DNA of 64,000 bases from Paenibacillus polymyxa M1 (GCF_000237325.1 NC_017542.1:3444501-3508500), one strand, 5' to 3'. Counted from the stretch's first letter, positions 24,518 through 33,220 are shown. Made by a program: numbers and translations. The notes: generated by a model from the sequence alone, not told the origin.

Positions 24518-25729
24518 GTGAAACACATACTCACAGTAGCCGGTTTACTGGCTTTCTCGATCCCCTTTGCCTGTCAGGGTTTGTCTCCCAGAGTGATCAC
24601 GATTTCCCTGCTTATCTTGTTGTTTAGCTACACCATGCTTCTGCCTTCACTCAAGTCATTAATCGCAACCCTAGCTGATAATCCGTTGCTGACTTTACTC
24701 ATGATGTACATCGCCGCCTCCTGTATATGGGCTGAACAAGAGCAGACTTCTTCCGTGCTCATGGTTCTCAAATTTATTGCCTTCTCTACCTTTGGACTTT
24801 ATCTGGTCACCCATTATACAACACAGGGCTGCATACGCCTCTTAGTCGTTACATTAAGTATCCTGAGCGTACTCAATCTACTCGCCGTTGTACTCGTTCC
24901 TTCCTTTGCCATTCATGGCGGTGTAGAACATACTGGACTGTGGAAGGGAATCTCCGGCCATAAAAATACACTTGGAACCCTCTCTCTGTTAAGTTTTGTT
25001 TCACATGTCATTTATTTTTTCAGGGGCACACGCAAAGCTTTACATATTGGCTTCATCTTACTCAATGCCTTATTACTCATCGAATGCCAATCTACCACCT
25101 CATTGGTGCTGACATCTTCACTGTTCGTATTTATTTTGTTTATATTGCTATTCAAAAGAATTCGAAGCATCGCGTTGCGGGGGTTCTTTGTTAGCTGTTC
25201 CTGCCTACTTGTTCTTTTGGGTTTGGCACTTACCTTTACTTATGGAGATGCCATTGCCTCGGAATTCGGAAAAACAACAACCTTAACCGGAAGAACGGAA
25301 ATCTGGCTGGGAATTGATGGTGCTATTCAGAGCCACTACTGGTTCGGCCATGGTTATGGCTCCTTCTGGGCAGCCCGGCCCAGCATTTATGCGAACGGCA
25401 TCCGCTTTGATCTGACCAGCAGCCATAGCGGCTTTCGAGATCTGTGGATCGATGTGGGTCTCATAGGACTACTGGCAACGGTTATACTCGTCGTAACTAC
25501 CTTATTTAAATTCAGAATTGGCAAAACAGATATGTATACTTGGCTGACGGCAGCCGTCTTTTTCCTGTTCATCGTGTTAAACAATATAACGGATAGCCGT
25601 TTTCTGAACTCATTATCCATCTACTGGATTATATTCATGGTCATTGTGATCAAGGTGCAAGAGCGACATAGACTAACTGTAGCAGAAAAAGCGAATACAG
25701 CTGTATGGAGCACACGCCCTCTTCACTAG
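24518..25729 (+). CDS. O-antigen ligase/polymerase-like (Wzy/WaaL) membrane protein
   Basis: 403 aa from the GTG at 24518 (AGGCGGTGAAACC before it); the same frame can begin at a TTG 20 codons earlier. About 10-12 hydrophobic helices cover most of the length. The large extracytoplasmic loop (about 250-310: TTLTGRTEIWLGI...YWFGHGYGSFWA) carries the family pattern GRxxxW and GxGxGSF. Members join or polymerise lipid-linked sugar chains at the outer face of the membrane. No other glycan genes are adjacent, so the substrate is open; the divergent beta-helix protein is the only hint. Monocistronic, closed by a terminator. Confidence 0.75.
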   Translation: MKHILTVAGLLAFSIPFACQGLSPRVITISLLILLFSYTMLLPSLKSLIATLADNPLLTLLMMYIAASCIWAEQEQTSSVLMVLKFIAFSTFGLYLVTHYTTQGCIRLLVVTLSILSVLNLLAVVLVPSFAIHGGVEHTGLWKGISGHKNTLGTLSLLSFVSHVIYFFRGTRKALHIGFILLNALLLIECQSTTSLVLTSSLFVFILFILLFKRIRSIALRGFFVSCSCLLVLLGLALTFTYGDAIASEFGKTTTLTGRTEIWLGIDGAIQSHYWFGHGYGSFWAARPSIYANGIRFDLTSSHSGFRDLWIDVGLIGLLATVILVVTTLFKFRIGKTDMYTWLTAAVFFLFIVLNNITDSRFLNSLSIYWIIFMVIVIKVQERHRLTVAEKANTAVWSTRPLH

Positions 25730-25757
25730 GCAATCTTACTCAGCTCAACCGCGGTAT

Positions 25758-25814
25758 GTAAAAGAACCCCGTATCCCACGCCATCAAAAGGCGCTCGGAT
25801 ATGGGGTTCTTTGA
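25758..25814. terminator. Bidirectional terminator between the ligase-like gene and punA
   Basis: AAAGAACCCC-GTATCC and GGATAT-GGGGTTCTTT form a long stem between convergent genes, with A and T runs at the two ends. Confidence 0.8.
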
Positions 25815-25851
25815 ATATAACCACCGTTTCGAATGGAAAATTATACTTAAT

Positions 25852-26676
25852 CTACATTTGTGGAATAATCGCCAGTACCAATTTCAGAAATTGTTCACGT
25901 ACCTTCTCTGCCGTCTCCATCACTTCACCATGAGACAAAGGCTGGTCCAGAATGCCTGCAGCCATATTGGTAATACAGGAGAAGCCCAAAACCTCAATCC
26001 CCGCATGACGAGCTACGATAACCTCAGACACGGTCGACATCCCTACTGCATCTGCCCCCAGTGTACGCAGCATAACGATTTCAGCAGGTGTCTCATAGTT
26101 GGGTCCCAGCAATCCGGCATATATACCTTCCTGCAGGCTGAAGCCTTGTTGGGTAGCTGTTTGTTTGGCAATTTCACGCAAGCGGCGGCTGTATGCCTCT
26201 GACATGTCTGGGAAGCGAACACCCAGAGCAGCATCGTTCGGTCCAATCAGCGGATTTTGTCCGGTCAGATTCAGATGATCCGAGATGACCATCAGATCGC
26301 CCGCTTTGTAGGAAGTGTTTACACCACCTGCCGCATTTGTCACGAGTAGGCTTTGAATCCCGAGCTGCTTCATTACCCGAACAGGAAAAGCCGTCAGTTG
26401 CGGGCCATAGCCCTCATACATATGAAAGCGCCCCTTCATCATGACGACAGCGCGACCTTCAATAGTGCCTAACAGTAACTCCCCCTCGTGGCCTTCTACC
26501 GTTGATACGGGAAAATGGGGAATATCCTGATAGGGAATACTAACTCCATCTTGAATCAAATCTGCCAAAATACCGAGGCCCGATCCCAGAATAAGACCAA
26601 TCTCTGGAGTTATTCCGCTCTTGGCACGGATATAGTCTGCTGCTTCCTGAATTGTAGCTTGGTTGGCTGTTGACAT
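25852..26676 (-). CDS. punA: Purine nucleoside phosphorylase (PNP family 2)
   Basis: 274 aa from the ATG at 26676 with CAGGAGAGATATTT before it. It splits guanosine, inosine and their deoxy forms with phosphate to free base and (deoxy)ribose 1-phosphate. Trimeric PNP motifs: LILGSGLG (phosphate loop), RFHMYEGY, VTNAAGGVN, GLLGPNYETPAEI and VGMSTVSEV, with SCITNMAAG near the base site. In B. subtilis the equivalent pupG follows drm (deoB); that gene is absent between xerD and punA here. Confidence 0.94.
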   Translation of the reverse strand: MSTANQATIQEAADYIRAKSGITPEIGLILGSGLGILADLIQDGVSIPYQDIPHFPVSTVEGHEGELLLGTIEGRAVVMMKGRFHMYEGYGPQLTAFPVRVMKQLGIQSLLVTNAAGGVNTSYKAGDLMVISDHLNLTGQNPLIGPNDAALGVRFPDMSEAYSRRLREIAKQTATQQGFSLQEGIYAGLLGPNYETPAEIVMLRTLGADAVGMSTVSEVIVARHAGIEVLGFSCITNMAAGILDQPLSHGEVMETAEKVREQFLKLVLAIIPQM

Positions 26677-26748
26677 AAATATCTCTCCTGACTTGTACAA
26701 TCGTAAAGTTATAGTCATTATCACATTTTCTATAATAGCAAAGCGACG

Positions 26749-27693
26749 TTACGTTTGATCCTTGCTATCATGAGAAGTGCGGTTACCGCCGTGCGGGTGA
26801 TGCATTTCATATACTTCCTTCATGTTCCGTCTAGCGGTCTGTGCATATACCTGCGTCGTTGCTAGATCAGCATGACCCAGCATTTCCTGTACAGAGCGTA
26901 AGTCCGCTCCGCCCTCCAGCATATGTACCGCAAAGGAGTGCCGCAGCGTATGGGGCGTGATATCCTTGCTTATGCCTGCTTCCTGAGCGTACTTCTTAAT
27001 TATTTTCCAGAAGCCCTGTCTACTGAGCCGCTGACCCGATACATTCAAGAACAAGGCTTCCTGCTTTGTCTGAGCCTCTTCACCCTGCCCGGGTCGCAGC
27101 AACGCTGGACGCTGCTCGTCCAAGTAGGCTTGTGCCCACTGTGATGCCTCACGACTGATCGGTACAACACGCTCCTTGCCCGCCTCACCGCCACAGTGTA
27201 CAAAGCGCAAATCTATGCGCACATCACACACGTTCAGGGCAATCAGCTCTGATACGCGGATGCCCGTCGCATACAACAACTCTAGCATGGCCTTATCTCG
27301 TCCCCCCTGCGGGGCACTCACATCCGGCGCTGCCAGTAAACGCTCTATTTCATCCTGCGTCAACACCGAGGGCTTCTTTTTAGTGGCTTTGGGCAGTTCC
27401 ACCAGAACGGACGGGTCATGGATTGCGATTCCCTCCCGAATGAGAAAATGAAAAAAGGAGCGTATCGAGGCGACGCTACGTGAAATTGTCGCCGCGGCTT
27501 TTCCCTGTTCCTTCAGATGCCCCAAATACAGCACCAGATGTGACCGCTGTACATTGTCCGGCTGCTCAAGGCCACAGCTTTCTGCGAATTCGGCAAACTG
27601 CTGTACGTCCCGCTGATACGCTTCCAATGTGCTGCGCGACAAACCTTTTTCCTCTTCCATATATTGAACGAAAGGTTGAATATACATTTTCAT
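26749..27693 (-). CDS. xerD: Site-specific tyrosine recombinase XerD
   Basis: 314 aa if started at the ATG at 27693; a TTG three codons earlier sits closer to AAGGAG and is a fair alternative. With XerC it resolves chromosome dimers at dif near FtsK. The SAM-like N-terminal domain spans about 1-105. The catalytic set is complete: Arg146 (TGIRVSEL), Lys173, His248 and Arg251 (HTLRHSF), His274 (LGHADLATTQVY) and nucleophile Tyr283. A hydrophilic His-rich tail follows. Position between fur/yqzK and the PNP gene equals B. subtilis ripX. Confidence 0.93.
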   Translation of the reverse strand: MKMYIQPFVQYMEEEKGLSRSTLEAYQRDVQQFAEFAESCGLEQPDNVQRSHLVLYLGHLKEQGKAAATISRSVASIRSFFHFLIREGIAIHDPSVLVELPKATKKKPSVLTQDEIERLLAAPDVSAPQGGRDKAMLELLYATGIRVSELIALNVCDVRIDLRFVHCGGEAGKERVVPISREASQWAQAYLDEQRPALLRPGQGEEAQTKQEALFLNVSGQRLSRQGFWKIIKKYAQEAGISKDITPHTLRHSFAVHMLEGGADLRSVQEMLGHADLATTQVYAQTARRNMKEVYEMHHPHGGNRTSHDSKDQT

Positions 27694-27798
27694 GAGTTCC
27701 AAAAGTCTCCTTGTCCTGCATACAGCGATTCAAGTTGTTGCGCCTGCTTCTTCGTGTGCGGCCTTCATATCATCATCTCATCGTGAAGATTACATAGA

Positions 27799-28041
27799 CT
27801 ACTCACCATACCAATAAAAGAAACGTAAACGTTCCAACACTCCGATTCGTTGCTCGGACCCTTCATTCACTGTTTGTCCGCCAAATACCTTAACTGCATG
27901 TCCTTCCGGTATTCGGTAATGATCTACAGGTGTTATCCAATCTGTAAACAGCCTGAGGCTATAAAAGAACATACATGCCAACACCCCGAACAATATCAGC
28001 AAGCGCAGCCATTGTAGTCCTCTCCGTAATGATAGTACCAT
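27799..28041 (-). CDS. yqzK: DUF4227 membrane protein YqzK
   Basis: 80 aa from the ATG at 28041 (AAGGCGGCTGATCCAC before it). One transmembrane helix at about residues 13-33 (LRLLILFGVLACMFFYSLRLF) is followed by the family pattern DHYRIPEGHAVKVF and a short charged end (LERLRFFYWYGE). Function is unknown. B. subtilis yqzK has the same place between fur and ripX, which supports the call. Confidence 0.85.
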   Translation of the reverse strand: MVLSLRRGLQWLRLLILFGVLACMFFYSLRLFTDWITPVDHYRIPEGHAVKVFGGQTVNEGSEQRIGVLERLRFFYWYGE

Positions 28042-28152
28042 GTGGATCAGCCGCCTTCCCAAAATATAGTCCCTATGTAGGGCTCTCTATGGAAGGGTAT
28101 GACAAGCTATTCTGTTTTATACCACTTGGTCCTACACAGTAAATTCCGAACC

Positions 28153-28196
28153 AAAAAAGCTCCCCCGAACGCGTCTTCGTCGGTGAGAGCTTGGGT
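28153..28196 (-). terminator. Terminator of fur
   Basis: AAGCTC...CCGA and TTCGG...GAGCTT form an imperfect stem followed by TTTTTT on the minus strand, 10 bases past the fur stop. Confidence 0.75.
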
Positions 28197-28205
28197 GTCA
28201 GCTTA

Positions 28206-28703
28206 TTAATCCTGGGATTTGTTTTTCTTGGTTTTGCCCGAGGATTTCTGGGCAGTTGTATCGTTCTTCGCCTTACAACGATAACAAATACCGTGGAAGT
28301 CCAAACGATGATCCACTACAGTAAAATTATATTCCCGTTCCAAACGCTCCTCTAACGGTCCAAGCCAATCTTCCAGTATTTCATCTACACTGCCGCACTG
28401 CACACATATCAAATGGTGGTGGTGATGTTTGGCTGTATCGCCGCGTAAGTCATAACGCGCAACGCCATCGCCAAAATTAATTTTCTCCACGACATGCAGT
28501 TCACTTAGCAGTTCTAGGGTACGGTATACGGTTGCCAGACCGATTTCGGGAGCTTTTTCTTTGACGAGCATAAATACATCTTCCGCACTCAGATGATCAT
28601 CTTCGTTCTCAAGTAAAACTCTGACGGTGGCTTCCCGCTGAGGCGTTAGTTTGTAGCCCTGGGATTGCAGCTGCTGCTTAATTTTTTCGATCCGTGCTTC
28701 CAT
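28206..28703 (-). CDS. fur: Ferric uptake regulator family repressor
   Basis: 165 aa from the ATG at 28703 with GAGGGAGACAC before it; the longer frame has no family match. N-terminal winged helix (KLTPQREATVRVLLEN...GLATVYRTLELLSELHVV) and C-terminal metal domain with the histidine run at about 93-97, CVQC (100-103) and CYRC near the end for structural zinc. It represses iron-uptake genes when Fe2+ is plentiful. The last 20 residues are Lys/Ser/Thr-rich. Position beside spoIIM and yqzK is that of Bacillus fur; PerR or Zur are less likely. Confidence 0.9.
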   Translation of the reverse strand: MEARIEKIKQQLQSQGYKLTPQREATVRVLLENEDDHLSAEDVFMLVKEKAPEIGLATVYRTLELLSELHVVEKINFGDGVARYDLRGDTAKHHHHHLICVQCGSVDEILEDWLGPLEERLEREYNFTVVDHRLDFHGICYRCKAKNDTTAQKSSGKTKKNKSQD

Positions 28704-28804
28704 GTGTCTCCCTCCCCCTGCAAAGCTACTGCCTACTGCACTTTTTTTCACTCCTATTATTATAGGGGGTCTATACAAATAAAGTCAAACATTTTGAAAT
28801 GAGA

Positions 28805-29458
28805 TCAAGATGTCACGGAAGCCGTCAGCATAGGAGTGACCCATTGCATCATAACCGGGGTGACCCAGGTTTCAAAGGATGCGCTGCCGATAAGCAGCAC
28901 CATCATCACAGCAGTCAATCCTGCGTAAGAAAGCAACGGACGCAACATCCCGTCTGATGGCCGAGTAGCAAGTATTTTAGTTTTGATCATATGAATGGAA
29001 AAAGTCATCGCAGCCACACTACAGACGAGCAGTACCGGAATCACGAGCAGGTTATGTGGAGCAACGGAAACCAATGAAAATAATAGTCCTTTCCACGAAT
29101 ATTGCCCTACCATATAACCTACAGAAAATCCGATCAGCACACCCTTGAGAAAATTCAATACAAGAATACCTGGGAGTCCGATGACCGAAAGCCCGCATAC
29201 CCAGATGAGGCCCACCCATTTAAGATGTAGTGATACGCTGTCCCAAAAGGTCGAGGCCGCCTGCGAATCAGCAAAGCCCTGCTTGTTTTGATTGACCGTC
29301 ACAAAAAAATCCTTCAGGTAACGGGACAAATCCTGTAACTGTTCCAGGGAGAGTGCATTTACCATGAGTGCGCCAAAAACAACTCCCACTAGAAACAGTA
29401 CAGCCAAGAAAACATAATACGGCGTCTGATCCTTTAACGTATGACGAAACCATTGCAT
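28805..29458 (-). CDS. spoIIM: Stage II sporulation protein M
   Basis: 217 aa, the Bacillus size. A membrane protein of the DMP complex (SpoIID, SpoIIM, SpoIIP) that thins septal peptidoglycan and drives engulfment. Five hydrophobic helices are visible: YYVFLAVLFLVGVVFGALMV, LIWVCGLSVIGLPGILVLNF, VLIGFSVGYMVGQY, LLVIPVLLVCSVAAMTFSI and the last one around AVMMVLLIGSASF. AAAGGGGCAGGACCCG precedes the ATG. The DNA between this gene and yqxK (29459-29660) shows no gene. Confidence 0.93.
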   Translation of the reverse strand: MQWFRHTLKDQTPYYVFLAVLFLVGVVFGALMVNALSLEQLQDLSRYLKDFFVTVNQNKQGFADSQAASTFWDSVSLHLKWVGLIWVCGLSVIGLPGILVLNFLKGVLIGFSVGYMVGQYSWKGLLFSLVSVAPHNLLVIPVLLVCSVAAMTFSIHMIKTKILATRPSDGMLRPLLSYAGLTAVMMVLLIGSASFETWVTPVMMQWVTPMLTASVTS

Positions 29459-29660
29459 CGGGTCCTGCCCCTTTCATCTGCTTGTTTGTCCAAAAAACAA
29501 CCGTAATCCGACGGCTGATGGCTAGAAATGGGGCAGCTTTCGCTGCAAATCTAACATCACGAATGATGCGCCAAGCCAACGGCAGAGATATTTTATGGTT
29601 ATGAACAAGCAGACGCTGATATGCCTTTTTAGGGAGACAAGACTTGACTAGGACACTTTA

Positions 29661-30857
29661 CTAGGACTTCGCTATTTTTCCGTATGTTCCACCACCACCG
29701 GATACCAGCGCCAGGCGTCCTTCGCGTGAAAGCACAATCTGCTCTGCCAACACTTTACCGACGACCTCTGACAGTTCCTCTTGCGTAACCTCATGTAAAA
29801 TATTCATTTCTGTTCCGAAGGCTGCTAACAGCTGGTTCAGCTTGGCTTTACCCAAGCCTGGAATAAATTCCAGCGGAATCTGGTAAATGTAAGGAGGACG
29901 ATGGGAGGGAATTACAGGCTGTTCACGATCGGCAATGCTCCAGATTCGATCGAGCACACCCCGCACCAGCTTGGTATGCCCACAGTTAGGGCAACGTTCG
30001 TCCGCCATCTGCTGCTCATCAATAATCGTACCGCAGCTTTGACAGTAAGAGCGATGGTATTTTCCAAGTTTGGGATTCAAACCGTAGTTGGCACACACTC
30101 GTCGTCCTTCACGCCGCTCCAAAGCCATCCTGAATTCATCAAAACTCGGCTTCGCCAATGATAATTTGTTGTACTCTCGTCCAATTTTCCCGAGTGAGTG
30201 GGCATCTGAATTCGTGAGAAAGCTGAAACGATCCAGCTCAGAAATCAAACCAGCCATAGATGAATCTGCGCTCAGCCCCAGTTCCACCCCGCTAATGAGC
30301 TCCATATCCAGCAGTTCCTCCATACGAGCTGCAGAACTGCCGTAAATGCCCTTATGCGGAGTGAACACATGCGCAGGCACCATAATGCCTCCACGACCGT
30401 AAATTTGCTGCTGCAACTCACGTGGCGGTGCGTAGATCCGTTGTGAGCTGAGATTGACATTTTTCATATGCTTACTCAGCCATTGGGTAAAATCCTCCAT
30501 CGCCGCCAGATCAGGAAAATAAGCCAGTACGTGTGCTTCGGGATGACCTTCAGCCCGTATTTCCAGCTCCGTGCCAAGTAGAATCACTGTATCCCTGTAT
30601 GCGATGCCACCACCGCTGATTTCTTCCATTTCACCTGTATGCAAATAGCTACGAATATCTTCCTGTACATTAGGCGCATGGCAGTCAATAATCCCGATGA
30701 GCCCAATCCCTTTGCGACCGGAGGCTTCCTTGGCTATATTGGCAAACGTTAGATCACGGCTACCACTAATTTTGACTGGAGCTCCTTTCTCCGTTCTGCC
30801 AATATGAATATGCAGGTCTGCAAAGTAGTTGTTAAGTTCTATTATATTTGTATCCAT
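29661..30857 (-). CDS. yqxK: PHP-domain endonuclease, EndoQ/YqxK family
   Basis: 398 aa from the ATG at 30857; a longer frame upstream overlaps nudF and is not conserved. EndoQ proteins cut DNA 5' of deaminated bases (uracil, hypoxanthine). PHP metal motifs: FADLHIHIG (about 11), IDCHAP, HVLAYF, PAHVFTPHKG and TNSDAHS. A zinc module of two CxxC pairs follows (YCQSCG, CPNCGH), then a helix-hairpin-helix (EFIPGLGKAKLNQLLAAFG). The start is 4 bases after the nudF stop, so the two are co-transcribed, as yqxK and yqkG are in Bacillus. Confidence 0.85.
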   Translation of the reverse strand: MDTNIIELNNYFADLHIHIGRTEKGAPVKISGSRDLTFANIAKEASGRKGIGLIGIIDCHAPNVQEDIRSYLHTGEMEEISGGGIAYRDTVILLGTELEIRAEGHPEAHVLAYFPDLAAMEDFTQWLSKHMKNVNLSSQRIYAPPRELQQQIYGRGGIMVPAHVFTPHKGIYGSSAARMEELLDMELISGVELGLSADSSMAGLISELDRFSFLTNSDAHSLGKIGREYNKLSLAKPSFDEFRMALERREGRRVCANYGLNPKLGKYHRSYCQSCGTIIDEQQMADERCPNCGHTKLVRGVLDRIWSIADREQPVIPSHRPPYIYQIPLEFIPGLGKAKLNQLLAAFGTEMNILHEVTQEELSEVVGKVLAEQIVLSREGRLALVSGGGGTYGKIAKS

Positions 30858-30861
30858 CCGC

Positions 30862-31473
30862 TTAGAAGCTCCCTGTTTGTTGGCGAAGTTGCCATGCATA
30901 GACGGCCAGAATCGTTTTGGCATCACTAATGCGTCCTTCACGAATAAGCGTGTGCGCTTCTTCCAGGGCCACTTCAAATAGCTCCAGAAATTCATCCTCA
31001 TCCGGTTCCATCTCACCTCGCTCCAGGTCTTCGGCCACATACAGATGTATGATTTCATCCGCAAAGCCAGGAGATGTATAAAAAGAGTGCAGCAGCTTCA
31101 GCGATTTGGCTGTATAGCCTGTTTCTTCTCTCAATTCACGTCCCGCTGCTTCCAGCGGGTCTTCACCTCGCTCCAGCTTGCCTGCGGGGATTTCAACCTC
31201 ACATCGCCCCATAGCTTGTCTGTACTGGTCCACGACCAGCATTTTCCCCTCATGCAGAGCTAAAACTGCCACCGCACCTGGATGCTTTACGATTTCACGC
31301 TTTCCAGTGGAACCGTCGGGAAGCTCTACCGTGTCTACCTGTACCGTAATGACCTTTCCTTCAAAAATAGGCTGTGTGGACACGGTCTTTTCCTCCAGCG
31401 CAGGATTGGAATAAGGCTTGCGAAGTGTATTGTTTGTTGGATTGTTCACTTGTTCGTTCGTTTGGTCGTTCAT
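30862..31473 (-). CDS. nudF: ADP-ribose pyrophosphatase, Nudix family
   Basis: 203 aa. It hydrolyses ADP-ribose to AMP and ribose 5-phosphate. The Nudix box is complete at residues 98-119: G98 KLERG E DPLEAAGRELREETG, with the Mg2+-binding glutamates. The N-terminal 25 residues are Asn/Gln/Thr-rich and probably flexible; the conserved fold starts at TQPIFEGKVITVQVD. GAAGGAGGCAACATGTCTG precedes the ATG. The pair nudF-yqxK next to mciZ repeats the Bacillus layout. Confidence 0.93.
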   Translation of the reverse strand: MNDQTNEQVNNPTNNTLRKPYSNPALEEKTVSTQPIFEGKVITVQVDTVELPDGSTGKREIVKHPGAVAVLALHEGKMLVVDQYRQAMGRCEVEIPAGKLERGEDPLEAAGRELREETGYTAKSLKLLHSFYTSPGFADEIIHLYVAEDLERGEMEPDEDEFLELFEVALEEAHTLIREGRISDAKTILAVYAWQLRQQTGSF

Positions 31474-31606
31474 CAGACATGTTGCCTCCTTCGTCTTCTA
31501 TCTTTCTTTCATTATTAATTATCTCCAACATTAGTCTAACTTGTCCACTTGGGACATATGCTGGGGGTAGTATATCAAAACTTCTGCTATAAGGAGATTT
31601 CAGAAC

Positions 31607-31750
31607 ATGAAAAGCTACCGAACTGAAACCACCCTCCATATCGTCGGCAAAGCCTGGCAGATACAAGCCCTCCTGCGTCAATGGCAAAAGGAATACGGAC
31701 CTACAGCCACTATTGCTTCGCTAACTGTTCCAAAAAAGGTTCAGATCTAA
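31607..31750 (+). CDS. mciZ: MciZ-like inhibitor of FtsZ assembly (47 aa)
   Basis: 47 aa on the plus strand, beginning MKSYRTETTLHIVGKAWQI. AAGGAGATTTCAGAAC precedes the ATG. B. subtilis MciZ (40 aa) has VGKAWEIRAKLKEY in the same place as VGKAWQIQALLRQW here. MciZ binds the FtsZ C-terminal subdomain and blocks Z-ring formation in the mother cell during sporulation. Location next to nudF is also that of B. subtilis mciZ. Identification rests on this block, length and synteny; the segment after residue 33 differs. Confidence 0.8.
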   Translation: MKSYRTETTLHIVGKAWQIQALLRQWQKEYGPTATIASLTVPKKVQI

Positions 31751-31792
31751 AGGAGGAACAACGTTCCTGTCTTTAGCCTGAACCCTTTTTTC
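31732..31792. terminator. Bidirectional terminator between mciZ and the M20 peptidase
   Basis: GGTTCAG (31738-31744) and CTGAACC (31778-31784), with CTAAAG/CTTTAG nested inside, flanked by A6 on the left and T6 on the right. It overlaps the mciZ stop codon. Confidence 0.85.
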
Positions 31793-31820
31793 GGTATATT
31801 GTAAATATAAGAAGTAAGTC

Positions 31821-32954
31821 TTACTTTGTAGTTTCTTGGATCAGAGCTACGACTACTTCAGCAACCTTCACTAGATCATCGGCCTTGATCTTTTCCTCTG
31901 TGGTGTGGATGTTCTGGTAGCCTACCGCCAAATTCACCGTTGGAATACCAAGCCCGTTGAATACATTGGCATCTGAGCCGCCACCGGAATGGAAGGTTGA
32001 TGTTGCCATTCCCAGTCCTTGAATGGCACGCTGTGCAACCTGTACAACTTCATCATGCTCCGTAAAGCTGAATGCTGGATAGATGACTTCACTGCGGAAC
32101 TCTCCCTGAGCACCAAATTCACGCGTAGTGGTTTCGAGCGCTTCACGCATATGCTGAATTTGATGATTAACCTTTTCCTGTACAATACTGCGAGCCTCCG
32201 CACGGATCAATACAAAATCGCAGACCACATTCGTCGCGCCGCCGCCCTCGAAACTGCCGATGTTAGCAGTCGTCTCCTTATCAATGCGTCCCAATTTCAT
32301 TTTAGAAATTGCTTTAGAAGCGACTTGAATGGCACTAATGCCATCTTCAGGATTGACCCCCGCATGAGCGGACTTTCCAGTAATTCTCATTTCAATACGT
32401 GCCTGTGTGGGAGCAGCTATACAAATAGAACCGACTTCACCGTTCGAATCCAAAGCGTATCCGAAGTCAGAATCCAGGACTTCCGACTTCATCGCCCGTG
32501 CACCCATTAAACCAGATTCCTCGCCAGCCGTAATCACGAACTGAATTTGACCATGGGGTATGTTCTGCTCGCGCACGACACGAATCGCCTCGAACAAAGC
32601 AGCAATCCCAGCCTTGTCGTCCGCACCCAGAATTGTTGAACCATCACTGCGAATCCAGCCATCCTCACCCAACTGCGGTTTGATTCCTTTGCCTGGAGTC
32701 ACGGTATCCATGTGACAGGTGAAAAATATTTTGGGTGCTTGCTCCACACCTTCCGCTTTCCAGGTAACAATCAAATTGCCCGAACCATGTCCCGTTCTTT
32801 CGCGAGAATCGTCTTCTACGACATCCAGTCCAAGTGCATTAAACTTTTCTTTCAGAACACGTGATATTTCCTGTTCATGCTTCGTTTCACTATCCACCTG
32901 TACGAGTTCCATAAATTCCTGTACGATTCGGTCTTTTACTATCTCTACTGTCAT
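31821..32954 (-). CDS. M20 family zinc peptidase (tripeptidase T-like, YqjE family)
   Basis: 377 aa. A cytoplasmic di-zinc aminopeptidase-like enzyme. Metal ligands are visible in FTCHMDTVTPGKG (His, near residue 80), ILGADDKAGIAALFEA (bridging Asp), AGEESGLMGAR (Glu-Glu pair) and ALDSNGEVG. The dimerisation insert contains GKSAHAGVNPEDGISAIQ. The closing VGYQNIHTTEEKIKADDL carries the last His. PepT proper is around 410 aa; this shorter form resembles B. subtilis YqjE. GAGAGGAAAGTTTA precedes the ATG. The exact peptide substrate is unknown. Confidence 0.88.
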   Translation of the reverse strand: MTVEIVKDRIVQEFMELVQVDSETKHEQEISRVLKEKFNALGLDVVEDDSRERTGHGSGNLIVTWKAEGVEQAPKIFFTCHMDTVTPGKGIKPQLGEDGWIRSDGSTILGADDKAGIAALFEAIRVVREQNIPHGQIQFVITAGEESGLMGARAMKSEVLDSDFGYALDSNGEVGSICIAAPTQARIEMRITGKSAHAGVNPEDGISAIQVASKAISKMKLGRIDKETTANIGSFEGGGATNVVCDFVLIRAEARSIVQEKVNHQIQHMREALETTTREFGAQGEFRSEVIYPAFSFTEHDEVVQVAQRAIQGLGMATSTFHSGGGSDANVFNGLGIPTVNLAVGYQNIHTTEEKIKADDLVKVAEVVVALIQETTK

Positions 32955-33039
32955 TAAACTTTCCTCTCTTTCCCGATTACGTTACAATACGGATAGATGT
33001 TCTTATCTATGACTTAAACCTATCCTAAAGGAGTTACAC

Positions 33040-33144
33040 ATGTCTAACAAAAAATGGGTTCGTTTTTTCGTCTACGTTATGCTCGCAGCTATGATTGGTT
33101 CTACACTGTTCATGGTGATTGAGCCGTTTATTATGCCACTATAA
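33040..33144 (+). CDS. Very small membrane protein, Prli42-like (34 aa)
   Basis: 34 aa beginning MSNKKWVRFFVYVMLAAMIG, with AAAGGAGTTACAC before the ATG. A basic start is followed by one membrane helix (about residues 9-27) and a short end (EPFIMPL). Prli42 is a small membrane peptide of Listeria and Bacillus that anchors the stressosome and has the same plan of Asn-Lys-Lys start plus a VYVML-type helix. The name is therefore a probable match, from recollection of the family, not a search. It is divergent from the M20 peptidase. Confidence 0.6.
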   Translation: MSNKKWVRFFVYVMLAAMIGSTLFMVIEPFIMPL

Positions 33145-33220
33145 TAGCTATATCGCTCAAGGTTGAACTACTTCAAGATCCGTTGAAGCTATGTGTAGAC
33201 GAGCTGCTGCACAAGCAAAG

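Noticed and set aside
29459..29660. Possible gene between spoIIM and yqxK
   Set aside because: The only long frame (to 29579) is out of phase with spoIIM and has no conserved pattern. A near repeat, ACTTGACTAGGAC and ACTTTACTAGGAC, at 29.64 kb is too short to interpret.
31361..31687. 108-codon minus-strand frame over nudF and mciZ
   Set aside because: Antisense to mciZ and overlapping the nudF start; no ribosome site.
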